DNA of 64,000 nt, from positions 1 to 64,000 of the forward strand of contig NZ_CP016618.1 in NCBI RefSeq assembly GCF_002741015.1, given 5' to 3'. Below the pieces are notes generated by a model that made no database searches, was not told the origin of the DNA, and worked only from the letters and a program-made list of their open reading frames with translations. Shown piece by piece: positions 54,837 through 63,383 of the stretch; position 1 is the stretch's first letter; each line of letters starts with the position of its first letter. The translations under genes and the position numbers were made by a program. Origin of the DNA: Microvirga ossetica (GTDB lineage Bacteria; Pseudomonadota; Alphaproteobacteria; Rhizobiales; Beijerinckiaceae).

Positions 54837-56183
54837 TCAGGTGGGGAAGCATGCAGCCTCGGTAAGGCGATTGAGCAGAGCCCGTGGGATTTTTACCTGG
54901 TCCCGGTCCTGTCGAGACGTTTCAAAACTGGTGCTCCACAGTTTGGCCCGTACAACCGCCAGAGCATCGCTGAAGGTCAGGCGCGATTTCGCATACCAGG
55001 CGGCCTGCCGTGGCTTCCAGCCATCCTTGAGAGCCTCATTGGACCACACCGTCACCAACGAGAACAGGCCGAGCAACGCAGGCGTGGTGCGGGCAATCGC
55101 TCTGTCCGACCACTGGCGCTGCGTTTCCACTCCGAGATGGCGGCGCACTTCCGCGAACGTCACCTCGACCGACCAGCGCCGCACAAACCACCGCAGCACA
55201 TCCACCGGATTCGCCGTCAGATCCGTGCACAGGAGAGCCCGCGGCTCGAACGCGCCCGCTTCATCCCGCACCAGCACCCAGCGGATCGGCACACTCTTGC
55301 CCGGGTGGTACCAGAGCGCCGTGCCGGAGGCGATCGCCAGCCGTCGATCCTGTCCTCCGTACCAGTGTGGGACAGTGATCCGCCGCCAGCGCGTGGTCGG
55401 ATCGCTCAGTCGCTGCGCCAGGGTGGGCTGGCGAGGGCCCGAGACCCGCGGCCGTCCCTTCTGGCCGGGCGGGCGCACCGGGGGCGGATCGAATAGGCGC
55501 GCATCGAGCCGCAAGCGGGTGATCACCGTCAGGTGCCGCCGCACCGCTTCGAGCAACTCGATGGCCGCATAACTCATATCAGCCACAACGATGACCTGTC
55601 GCTCAGGCAGCCAACGGGCGACCTGGAGCAGCAGCTGGCGCGCCCAGTCCGTCAACAGCTTGTGCCGATGCCGCCTCTCGTGGGCATAGCGTTCCGAGGG
55701 CGCCAGGATGGTGAGGAACGGCAGTGCCCACACGCGGCCAGCCCAGGGGATCGGCGCCAGGAGCATGAGGCTGATCCAGCGCAGGCCCGACGTCTTGACG
55801 AAATGACCATGGGAAGAGCGGACCGGATCGCGATAGATGCCACGCGCCCGGATCCGGGCACCCCAGCGCCGCTCGATGGTCTCGTCGATGGCGATCACCA
55901 CGGGTCCTTCGGGCACGAAGGTGGTGATGAGCTGATGCAGCAGCCGACGGGCGAGATCGCGCGGCGCCCAGCGGTTGCGGTTGAGCACGCGATGGAAGGT
56001 TGTAAAGGTGGCAATCTCGCGCAGGCCCAGGATGCTCAAGGCGGACGTGACGGTCCGCCGGCCGGGAGCCAGGATGGCGCCGGTCATCAGGATGAGCACG
56101 CCCCGCAAGGTCGGCGCCGTAAAGGCACTCGCGAAGGGTGCGAACCAGCCGGTGAGGACAGGAGCGGGTGCGGGAGGTATCAT
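54837..56183 (-). CDS. DDE transposase (IS701/IS4-like), relative of the 46.8 kb one
   Basis: The 448-residue protein starts MIPPAPAPVLTGW and carries VVIAIDETIERRWGARI (first Asp), VIVVADMSYAAIELL (second Asp) and FVRRWSVEVTFAEVRRHLGVETQRQWS (Glu). Its layout and many motifs match the transposase at 46765-48117. The frame opens at 56219; ATG 56183 gives a length similar to the relative. It is intact, so this element may still move. Confidence 0.88.
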   Translation of the reverse strand: MIPPAPAPVLTGWFAPFASAFTAPTLRGVLILMTGAILAPGRRTVTSALSILGLREIATFTTFHRVLNRNRWAPRDLARRLLHQLITTFVPEGPVVIAIDETIERRWGARIRARGIYRDPVRSSHGHFVKTSGLRWISLMLLAPIPWAGRVWALPFLTILAPSERYAHERRHRHKLLTDWARQLLLQVARWLPERQVIVVADMSYAAIELLEAVRRHLTVITRLRLDARLFDPPPVRPPGQKGRPRVSGPRQPTLAQRLSDPTTRWRRITVPHWYGGQDRRLAIASGTALWYHPGKSVPIRWVLVRDEAGAFEPRALLCTDLTANPVDVLRWFVRRWSVEVTFAEVRRHLGVETQRQWSDRAIARTTPALLGLFSLVTVWSNEALKDGWKPRQAAWYAKSRLTFSDALAVVRAKLWSTSFETSRQDRDQVKIPRALLNRLTEAACFPT

Positions 56184-56245
56184 GGCGCGCTCTGACGGAC
56201 GTGATGACCGACAGATCAACGCCTTTCTGCGGAGCTGGCCTGTTC

Positions 56246-56524
56246 ATGGGACAACGCGATCGCATCCTGGAGGGGCTCGAAACCCTCTGCCAGGCCCATG
56301 ATGTTGTGGTGGAGAAGCGAGGCCGCGGCTACTCGTTGCTGAGCCGACGCACCGGGGCGCCGGTGGCACGGCTGCGTCCGACCGACGATCCCGAGAAGGT
56401 TCAGGTGTTGTGGTGGAATGGCGAGCGCTGGAAGGACCCTGGTCCGTTCGGCAGGCTGACGATGCCGGTCGACCAAGCCGTCGAGTACATCGCCTCAGAG
56501 CCCGCTTTCTGGATCCATGTCTGA
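56246..56524 (+). CDS. passenger gene of the IS701-like element
   Basis: The 92-residue protein starts MGQRDRILEGLETLCQAHDVV and has APVARLRPTDDPEKVQVLWWNGERW and VEYIASEPAFWIHV. This resembles DUF3024-type small proteins (PVAR, then W-x-G-x-W, and a final F/W-rich end), but not closely enough to be sure. It lies inside the element, head-to-head with the transposase. It could regulate transposition or help the host tolerate it; neither is known. Confidence 0.6.
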   Translation: MGQRDRILEGLETLCQAHDVVVEKRGRGYSLLSRRTGAPVARLRPTDDPEKVQVLWWNGERWKDPGPFGRLTMPVDQAVEYIASEPAFWIHV

Positions 56525-57630
56525 TCCTCCAGCACCCTCAAAAATGGCCAAACTCAAGCTCAAGGTCGGGCGCGTCACATAGAGCGAGCCCTTCTGGGCC
56601 AGGATACCGAGATCGACAGGTTCGACCGCCCCGGAGGACTGCCCGAAGAGCACCATGAGCCCGCGTGGGGCAAGACACTCCAACGAGGCAGAGAAGGTGT
56701 CCTTGCCGACCGAGTCGTACACGACCGGCACCATGCTGCCATTGGTGATTTCCCTCACCCGCTCGACGAAGTTCTCACGCGTGTAGAGGATTGTGTGGTC
56801 GCAGCCATGAGCCTTAGCGAGTTCGGCTTTTTCATCGCTGCCGACGGTGCCGATGACGGTTGCACCTAGCGCCTTGGCCCATTGGCACGCGATGAGGCCA
56901 ACCCCGCCGGCAGCCGCATGGAACAGGATGGTGTCGCCTTCCTTGACCTTGTAGGTCTGCCGGATCAGATACTGGGCCGTCATGCCCTTGAGCATCATCG
57001 CGGCGGCTTGCTGATCGGAGATGCCGTCCGGCAGTAGGACCAAGCGATCTGCCGGCATGACCCGCTCTTCGGAATAGGCCCCTTGTGGGCCGCCCGAATA
57101 GGCCACGCGGTCGCCGACCTTTACGTCCATGACGCCCGGACCGACCGCCTCGACCACGCCAGCCGCCTCCGTACCAAGGCCGCTCGGCAAGGAGGATGGG
57201 TACGCGCCCGAGCGCACGTAGGTGTCGACGTAGTTGAGGCCGATAGCCGTGTGCCGGACACGGGCTTCATCCGGCCCCGGCTGGCCGACCTCTACCTCTT
57301 CCCAGGCCAGAACCTCAGGCCCTCCAGTCTCATGGAAGCGAATTGCGTGGGTCATGATGCCGTTCCCTTCGGTGCCAATTTGCGGCTCCACATTAGGAGA
57401 AGGTTGAAGGTCTGCAAGGGGTCACGGACGGCCATTCAGCTTGGCCGTGTAAAGGTCAGCTCGTACCCACATTGCAGACGTTCGGCTACCCAGCGCAGAG
57501 TAAGTCGGGGCTGGCGCAGACTGCTCGAATTTTGTCTGCTGTTACCCTCCGTGTTACCCGGAAGAAATGAAGGCGCGCGACTGCAGACACGAAAAAGACC
57601 ATAAAACCCTTGCCGGTTAAGGGTTATAGG

Positions 57631-57683
57631 TGGTGAGCGCGCTGGGACTCGAACCCAGGACCCTCTGATTAAAAGTCAGAGCG
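57631..57683 (-). tRNA. 3' fragment of tRNA-Lys (anticodon TTT)
   Basis: The minus strand reads the anticodon arm (CTCTGACTTTTAATCAGAG), variable loop, T-arm (CTGGGTTCGAGTCCCAG) and acceptor 3' strand with CCA of tRNA-Lys. The 5' third (acceptor 5' strand and D-arm) is missing upstream of 57683. Such 3' fragments arise when an integrase inserts into a tRNA gene and leaves a copy of its 3' end at the other junction. No complete tRNA-Lys or intact integrase lies nearby, so this is a scar rather than a working gene. Confidence 0.8.
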
Positions 57684-57735
57684 TTGCTGGTCTCTGACGA
57701 TTTTGTAGATGTATCACCTCAGTGCGATGTGCGAG

Positions 57736-58015
57736 CTAACGGAGGTAGCTGAAGAATGTGTCCTCAGCCGCCAACTCAGTGACCAGCCGCGCCAAGGCTT
57801 GCGCGGCGGAAAGCAGTTCCTGCTGCTCTGCCATCGTAACGTCGATTCCGGTCCGCACTTGGTCGCTGGCTCGTATGGTTCGCTGCGGCAAGCTTTCCAG
57901 CCTCTCGGCGGTCGAGATCAAGATCCGCATCGCAGGCTGGAAGCGGCGGTCCATGAACCCGGCGATCGTCTGCAGACCGGACATCCGCTCCCCAAATCTC
58001 CGGTCAGCCGTTCAA
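57736..58015 (-). pseudogene. DUF3422 protein fragment
   Basis: On the minus strand the reading TADRRFGERMSGLQTIAGFMDRRFQPAMRI, AERLESLPQRTIRASDQVRT and GIDVTMAEQQELLS matches the C-terminal half of DUF3422, a two-helix membrane protein family of Alphaproteobacteria. A stop precedes it, and after LLS the sequence degenerates without the usual hydrophobic end. The fragment is next to the tRNA-Lys scar. It is non-functional. Confidence 0.7.
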
Positions 58016-58344
58016 CGAGGCTTTGGTGAGCGTAGGTCAGATGAAAATATTAATCCATCGCAGCCGACAAATGCTCAACCGAAGGTGCCAGTCGGATTGA
58101 GCGATCAATCTACTGTCGTTGTAGCCCAACAGGAACTTCGCCTCGGCCGCCAAGGTAATCGGCAACCGCCACTCTCCATAACCTTGGCGCCATCCATTGA
58201 TGTGTATCGTAGTGCGAAACGTATAGGCGGTTGCCTATTCTTTGCTCATCGCAAGATCACAAATGAACCTGCAGCTAACTGGCTAAGCAACGACAGATAA
58301 AGCTATAAATACGATGCTGAGTTGTGGCAGCGCCCGAGGTATCA
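58016..58344. other. upstream region of the ABC transporter operon
   Basis: No gene supported; AT-richer than its surroundings near 58040-58060 and 58255-58320, which suits a promoter. No known riboswitch or operator was recognised. Confidence 0.4.
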
Positions 58345-59355
58345 ATGGTTCAAAAGGCCAGCCGTGGCGAAGTTGAATTCGTGCAGACGGTGAAGGCCTA
58401 CGGTGCCTCGGTCGCAGTTGCCGGCATCGACCTTAAGATACCTGCTTCGACGTACTGCTGCCTCTTAGGTCCGTCTGGATGCGGGAAGACCACAAGCCTG
58501 CGCATGCTGGCAGGGCATGAGGCGGCCACTTCGGGCGACATCCTCCTCGACAATGCGAACATCACTCTGATGCCGCCAGCCAAGCGCGGAACGGCAATGA
58601 TGTTCCAAAGCTATGCCCTCTTCCCCCATCTAACCGTGGCCGAGAACGTCGCCTTTGCCCTCAAAATGAAACGTGTGCCGAAGGTCGAGCGCCTCATAAA
58701 GGCACAGGAGATGCTTAAGATCGTCGATCTTGAGGCCTATGCTGAAAGACGCCCTTCACAGCTCTCAGGCGGCCAACAGCAACGCGTCGCGCTTGCGCGC
58801 GCCCTGATCACCCGCCCATCGGTGCTTCTCCTCGACGAGCCGCTCTCGGCTCTCGACCCATTTCTTCGCCTGCGCGTTCGGGGTGAGCTCAAGCGACTGC
58901 AGAAAAGCCTCGGCATTACTTTCGTGCACGTCACCCACAGCCAGGATGAGGCCTTGGCGCTCTCGGATCTCGTGGTCCTGATGAATGCCGGCAGGATCGA
59001 GCAGAAAGGCACGGCAGAGGATTTGTTTACCCGCCCGAGAACAGCCTTTGTGGCTCGCTTCATCGGGGCTCATAACGTCATCGATCTCGGTGACCGCGCG
59101 GTTGCGGTCAGAACAGACCGAACGATGCTCGGACGAGACGGCTCTGCGGATGCGACAAGCCGGGAAGTCACAATCAAAACTGTCGAATACGCTGGAACCG
59201 GCTTTTCGATCCAACTCGTCGATGATCGTGGCGGCGAACTGACCGCGCTCATGTCCGAGCAGGTCTTTCGCGCCACCCCCCTCACCGAAGGCGAGCGTGT
59301 GCTCGCCTCATGGGCTCCCGCCGAAGCCCACGTCCTCGAGGGCGGAGCCCGGTAG
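58345..59355 (+). CDS. ABC transporter ATPase, spermidine/putrescine type
   Basis: The 336-residue protein has the MalK/PotA layout: Walker A GPSGCGKTT, Q-loop MMFQSYALFPHLTV, signature LSGGQQQRVALARAL, Walker B LLLDEPLSALD, switch His in HVTHSQDEAL, and a C-terminal TOBE domain (VEYAGTGFSIQLVDD). ATG 58345 is chosen because GAGG lies five bases upstream; a GTG 21 bases earlier is possible. It is the first of five genes with short gaps or overlaps. It energises uptake with the permeases at 60661-62539. Confidence 0.95.
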   Translation: MVQKASRGEVEFVQTVKAYGASVAVAGIDLKIPASTYCCLLGPSGCGKTTSLRMLAGHEAATSGDILLDNANITLMPPAKRGTAMMFQSYALFPHLTVAENVAFALKMKRVPKVERLIKAQEMLKIVDLEAYAERRPSQLSGGQQQRVALARALITRPSVLLLDEPLSALDPFLRLRVRGELKRLQKSLGITFVHVTHSQDEALALSDLVVLMNAGRIEQKGTAEDLFTRPRTAFVARFIGAHNVIDLGDRAVAVRTDRTMLGRDGSADATSREVTIKTVEYAGTGFSIQLVDDRGGELTALMSEQVFRATPLTEGERVLASWAPAEAHVLEGGAR

Positions 59356-59396
59356 GCGATCGAATTCAAACCCAAAGAGGGAAAAAGGGGACTACG

Positions 59397-60680
59397 ATGA
59401 AGAAGAACGACGACGCGACGAACTTATCTCGCCGGCAAATCCTGAAAAGCGGCGCAGCGCTGGCAGGCGCGGCCGCCGGAACGGCAATCACGGGCTTTCC
59501 GGCCGTTATCGCGGCCGAGCCTGTGACGCTCCGGTACCTTTCGACGGCCACCAACCAGTCCCCTGCCATCGCCGAGAAGGCCGCCAAAGATCTCGGCATT
59601 AAGATCGAGTACGTCACGGTCACGACTGACGACGTGACCAAGCGCATCATCACCCAGCCGAACTCCTTCGATCTGGTTGACACGGAGTATTTCAGCCTGC
59701 GCAACCTCATCCCGTCGGGCAACCTGATGGGCATGGACGCCAAGAAGATCAAGCTCATTGACAAGCTTGCGCCCGCCATCACCAAGGGCGAGATCAGCGG
59801 CAAGAAGATCGGCCTTCAGGGCACCGCGCCAAACAAGGTGATGTATCTGGAGGGTCAGAACGCGAAGAAGTTCGCTGCCTCTCCCACGGAGTGGATCACC
59901 CTGATCCCCACCACTTACAACGCTGATACTCTCGGCATCCGGCCCGACCTGATCGGACGCCCCGTCGAGAGTTGGGCGGAGCTCCTAAACCCGCAGTTCA
60001 AGGGCAAGGCCTCGATCCTCAACATCCCGTCTATCGGCATCATGGATGCCGCCATGGTCATTGAGGCTTCAGGCAAGCACAAATATGCCGACAAAGGCAA
60101 CATGACGAAAGACGAAATCGACCTGACCATCGCGACCCTCATCGAGGCCAAGAAGGCAGGACAGTTCCGTGCTTTCTGGACAGATTTCAACGAGAGCGTC
60201 AACCTGATGGCATCGGGCGAGACGGTGATCCAGTCCATGTGGTCGCCGGCCGTCACGGCCGTGCGCCTCAAGGGCATCCAGTGCAAGTTCCAGCCGCTCA
60301 AGGAGGGCTACCGCGCCTGGGCCTCGGGCTTTGGTCTGCCGAGGACTCTCAAGGGCAAGGAACTCGACGCGGCCTACGAGTTCATCAACTGGTTCCTGTC
60401 TGGCTGGGCGGGCGCCTACCTCAACCGGCAGGGCTATTATTCCGCGGTGCTCGACACCGCCAAGGAGAACATGGAGCCCTACGAGTGGGCCTACTGGATG
60501 GAAGGCAAGCCCGCCGAGAAGGACATCAAGGGCCCCGACGGCGGCATCTTAGAGAAGGCGGGCGCGGTCCGAGACGGCGGATCCTACGATGAGCGCATGG
60601 GCTCGGTGGCGTGCTGGAACTCGATCATGGACGAGAACGCGTACATGGTCCGCAAGTGGAATGAGTTCATCGCCGCCTGA
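59397..60680 (+). CDS. extracellular substrate-binding protein (Tat-type), PotD family
   Basis: The 427-residue protein starts MKKNDDATNLSRRQILKSGAALAGAAAG: a Tat signal with SRRQILK, followed by TAITGFPAVIAAEP. The mature part has the PotD-like two-lobe pattern (TLRYLSTATNQSPAIAEKAA, YNADTLGIRPDLI, SGETVIQSMWSPAV, FINWFLSGWAGAYL). It captures the ligand in the periplasm for the ABC transporter. ATG 59397 follows AGGGGA. Ligand unknown: the racemase in the operon hints at a hydantoin, purine or amino-acid-like compound rather than a polyamine. Confidence 0.93.
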   Translation: MKKNDDATNLSRRQILKSGAALAGAAAGTAITGFPAVIAAEPVTLRYLSTATNQSPAIAEKAAKDLGIKIEYVTVTTDDVTKRIITQPNSFDLVDTEYFSLRNLIPSGNLMGMDAKKIKLIDKLAPAITKGEISGKKIGLQGTAPNKVMYLEGQNAKKFAASPTEWITLIPTTYNADTLGIRPDLIGRPVESWAELLNPQFKGKASILNIPSIGIMDAAMVIEASGKHKYADKGNMTKDEIDLTIATLIEAKKAGQFRAFWTDFNESVNLMASGETVIQSMWSPAVTAVRLKGIQCKFQPLKEGYRAWASGFGLPRTLKGKELDAAYEFINWFLSGWAGAYLNRQGYYSAVLDTAKENMEPYEWAYWMEGKPAEKDIKGPDGGILEKAGAVRDGGSYDERMGSVACWNSIMDENAYMVRKWNEFIAA

Positions 60681-61632
60681 GGATGCGCAAGCTCCGGCAT
60701 GGCTGAAGCGTTCAGCCGTGCCTCTTCCGTTCACGACTGACGACAAGCAGGCGATGACCCGTCACGCGCGTTGGACCTCCTACTGGCAGGCCGCACCTCT
60801 GGCGGCGGTGCTTCTCCTGTTCTTCGCCCTGCCCCTCGTGGTGACCTTCATTGTCAGCTTCTGGAGCTATACGGGCTATTCCATCGAGCCCGACTTCATC
60901 TACGACAATTACCGCGATGCCTTTGACCGCTGCATCGTCTCTCTGCCAGATCTCTGCACCACGTTCCGAACCTACCTGTCGACGCTCCGCTTCTGTCTGG
61001 CCGTGTGGCTCCTCACCCTCGTGATCGGCTTCACCATCGCGTATTACCTGACCTTCGAGATCCGCACCGCGACGGCCCGCCTTGTGCTGGCGCTCCTATG
61101 CACGATCCCGTTTTGGACCTCGAACGTGATCCGCATGATCTCCTGGGTGCCGCTTCTGGGACGCAACGGCCTCGTCAACCAAGCTCTCGTCGGAGCGGGC
61201 ATCGTGGACCAGCCCCTCGACTGGCTCCTCTATTCCAACTTCTCGGTGCTGCTCGCCTTCGTGCATCTCAACACGGTCTTCATGATTGTTCCCATTGCGA
61301 ACTCCATGTCGCGCATCGACAAGTCTCTGGTCGAAGCCGCGAGGGATGCTGGCGCGACAGGCTGGCAGATCCTTATGCACATCATCATTCCGCTCTCGAA
61401 GACGGGGATCGCCATTGGGTCAATCTTTGTCATCACGGTCGTGATGGGAGATTTCATCACCATCGGCATCATGGGCGGGCAGCAGATCGCGTCAGCCGGC
61501 AAGGTCATCCAGACCCAGATCGGCGCGCTGCAGTTCCCGATCGCGGCCGCAAACGCAGTGGTGTTGCTGGCGGTCGTCCTGATGATCATCGCCACGCTCA
61601 TCCGCTTCATCGATATCCGGAGGGAGCTTTAA
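60661..61632 (+). CDS. ABC transporter permease (PotB-like)
   Basis: The 323-residue protein has six hydrophobic helices, beginning with LAAVLLLFFALPLVVTFIVSF. It carries the permease EAA motif (SLVEAARDAGATGWQILMHIIIPLSKTG), which contacts the ATPase. The start at 60661 overlaps the binding-protein stop by 20 bases; ATG 60754 is an alternative. It pairs with the next permease. Confidence 0.9.
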   Translation: MSSSPPEDAQAPAWLKRSAVPLPFTTDDKQAMTRHARWTSYWQAAPLAAVLLLFFALPLVVTFIVSFWSYTGYSIEPDFIYDNYRDAFDRCIVSLPDLCTTFRTYLSTLRFCLAVWLLTLVIGFTIAYYLTFEIRTATARLVLALLCTIPFWTSNVIRMISWVPLLGRNGLVNQALVGAGIVDQPLDWLLYSNFSVLLAFVHLNTVFMIVPIANSMSRIDKSLVEAARDAGATGWQILMHIIIPLSKTGIAIGSIFVITVVMGDFITIGIMGGQQIASAGKVIQTQIGALQFPIAAANAVVLLAVVLMIIATLIRFIDIRREL

Positions 61633-61636
61633 GACC

Positions 61637-62539
61637 ATGAGCGAAGGTCGGTCCCGCAGCTTCTATGTCCTGTCGTTCCTGTTCGGGTTCTACGTGCTGT
61701 TCCTGTACGGGCCGACGATCACCATCGTGGCCCTGTCGTTCCAGGGACCTGAAGGGGGCATGACCTTTCCCATGAACGGCGTGTCCCTCCACTGGTTCCG
61801 CAATCTCTTGGCCGGCATTGGCGTGCCTTATGTGGTCGATGCGCTTCTAAACTCCCTCAAACTGGGGGCGCTCGTTACAGTCCTGACCGTCGTAATCTCA
61901 TTGATGGCCGGGTTGGCCTTTCGCCGGAGCTTCCGAGGACAGAGCGTGCTGTTCTATACGGCCATCGCGAGCCTGATCCTGCCTTCCATCATTGTGTCCC
62001 TTGGCATTGCCCTTGAGTTTCAGATTATCGACCAGAATGTAAAAGCTGTCGGCGACGCCTATGAGGTCGACACGATCCAGAACTTCTACCAGACCGCTAT
62101 GGGCCTCATGTCGTCGGGTCTCGGAGCTCACCTGACCTGGACGCTGCCGTTCGGTGTGCTGATCATGTTCGCCATCTTCAACCGCTTCAACAGCGCCTAC
62201 GAGGAGGCGGCGCGAGACCTCGGAGCCTCATCCTGGCAGACATTCACCTACGTTCTCGTACCGATTATCGCTCCTTCTCTCGTAGGCGTTGTCCTCTTCG
62301 GGTTCACTTTGTCATGGGACGAGATCGCCCGCTCGAGCCAAGCGGTCGGGGCCGACAACACTCTCCCGCTCACCCTGCAGGGCCTGACAACGACCGTGAC
62401 GACTCCCGTTATCTATGCCCTTGGCACGGTGACAACAGGGATCTCGTTCGCGGTCATCATCGTGACCGTATCAATCGTTCTCCTCGTACAGAAGCGGCGC
62501 TCGCGACACGGGTCCGATGCCGGGAAAGGCTTGCTCTGA
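61637..62539 (+). CDS. ABC transporter permease (PotC-like)
   Basis: The 300-residue protein has six helices (first: FYVLSFLFGFYVLFLYGPTITIVAL) and the EAA motif in YEEAARDLGASSWQTFTYVLVPIIAPS. It lies four bases after the first permease, so translation is coupled. It forms the second half of the membrane channel. Confidence 0.92.
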   Translation: MSEGRSRSFYVLSFLFGFYVLFLYGPTITIVALSFQGPEGGMTFPMNGVSLHWFRNLLAGIGVPYVVDALLNSLKLGALVTVLTVVISLMAGLAFRRSFRGQSVLFYTAIASLILPSIIVSLGIALEFQIIDQNVKAVGDAYEVDTIQNFYQTAMGLMSSGLGAHLTWTLPFGVLIMFAIFNRFNSAYEEAARDLGASSWQTFTYVLVPIIAPSLVGVVLFGFTLSWDEIARSSQAVGADNTLPLTLQGLTTTVTTPVIYALGTVTTGISFAVIIVTVSIVLLVQKRRSRHGSDAGKGLL

Positions 62540-62543
62540 CAAC

Positions 62544-63275
62544 ATGCGGCTTCTTCTCGTCAACCCCAATACCACCTCCTCCATGACGCGAAAGATCGAG
62601 GCTGCGGCCAGGGCTGTCGCCCACGAAGGAACGACGCTCTCGGCGGTCAATCCGGTCGACGGTCCCGCTTCTATCGAGGGATATTTCGATGAGGCCTACA
62701 GTCTTCCGGGCCTGCTAGGTGAGATCCGGAAAGGCGAAGAGGCGGGATTCCAAGGTTATGTTATCGCCTGCTTCGACGACACGGGACTGGACGCGGCCCG
62801 ATCGCTCGCGACTGGTCCGGTGGTGGGCATCGGTGAGGCAGCTTTTCACTGCGCCAGCCTCATCGCAGGTCGCTTCTCAGTCATCACCACCCTATCGCGG
62901 TCCGTGCCGATCATCGAGCATAATCTCGGGAAGTACGGCCTCGCCGCACGGTGCGCCCGCGTGCGGGCATCCGACGTTCCCGTGCTGGCGCTGGAGGACG
63001 CGACCAGCAATGCGCGAATGCGGATTTCCGACGAGATCGAAGCGGCCAAACGCGAGGATCGCTGCGAAGCCGTCGTGCTGGGCTGCGCCGGCATGGCGGA
63101 CCTCGCGGCGGACCTTTCAGCCCGTCACGGGCTGCCGGTCCTCGATGGCGTCGCGTGCGCCGTCAAACTCGTAGAAACTCTCGTAGGACTGGGCCTCAAG
63201 ACATCCAAGATCGAAGGGTATGCCCCTCCCCTATCCAAGCCTTATGGTGGCCGGTTCGCCGCCGATGGGTTCTGA
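62544..63275 (+). CDS. Asp/Glu/hydantoin racemase family protein
   Basis: The 243-residue protein starts MRLLLVNPNTTSSMTRKIEAAAR and has two cysteines placed for cofactor-independent racemisation: YVIACFDDTGLDAAR (Cys about 76) and AVVLGCAGMADL (Cys about 184). It matches hydantoin/allantoin racemases, which invert the C5 centre of hydantoins by two-base chemistry. ATG 62544 comes four bases after the permease stop. The link with an ABC importer suggests use of a hydantoin-, allantoin- or D-amino-acid-like compound, although no hydantoinase is in view. Confidence 0.93.
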   Translation: MRLLLVNPNTTSSMTRKIEAAARAVAHEGTTLSAVNPVDGPASIEGYFDEAYSLPGLLGEIRKGEEAGFQGYVIACFDDTGLDAARSLATGPVVGIGEAAFHCASLIAGRFSVITTLSRSVPIIEHNLGKYGLAARCARVRASDVPVLALEDATSNARMRISDEIEAAKREDRCEAVVLGCAGMADLAADLSARHGLPVLDGVACAVKLVETLVGLGLKTSKIEGYAPPLSKPYGGRFAADGF

Positions 63276-63280
63276 CCCAG

Positions 63281-63383
63281 TCACTCTGACGTATCGCGGA
63301 ATTCGTCCATCGTGACGGAGAACTCCGCCAGGGAGGACGGGCCGAAGCTCGTCGAGATCGCGACGTCGGTGGCATCGCGGCCC
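63281..63383 (-). pseudogene. transglutaminase-like protein, 3' fragment
   Basis: On the minus strand the last 34 codons read GRDATDVAISTSFGPSSLAEF and end SVTMDEFRDTSE before TGA at 63281. This matches the C-terminus of bacterial transglutaminase-like proteins, where GRDAxDVAxxTxFG is typical. The rest is cut off by the IS6 element. It converges on the racemase gene with a 5-base gap. Confidence 0.65.

Larger units (their letters stand above)
54821..56558 (-). mobile_element. IS701-like element with passenger gene, CTCAA target duplication
   Basis: The ends CTGGAGTTTGGCC (54821-54833) and GGCCAAACTCAAG (56546-56558) are 12/13 inverted repeats. CTCAA flanks both sides (54816-54820 and 56559-56563). 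Excision with one CTCAA left restores the quinone oxidoreductase frame, which fixes the boundaries. Length is 1738 bp, longer than its relative at 46668-48132 because of a small extra gene. Confidence 0.93.
54638..57355 (-). pseudogene. NADPH:quinone oxidoreductase, disrupted by an IS701-like element
   Basis: The gene starts at ATG 57355 (MTHAIRFHETGGPEVLAWEEV) and continues to VTRPTL at about 56564. It resumes after the element with RTYADKRADLLAVAQDLFDVVLSG and ends ARKTTGSTILTV at 54638. The MDR-type fold is clear: GLGTEAAGVV, GVGLIACQWAKALGA (NADPH binding). Removing 54821-56558 and one CTCAA copy restores LYVTRPTLRTYADKRADL in frame, for a 324-residue protein, the normal length. The part before the insertion can still be translated but lacks the C-terminus. 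Confidence 0.92.
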
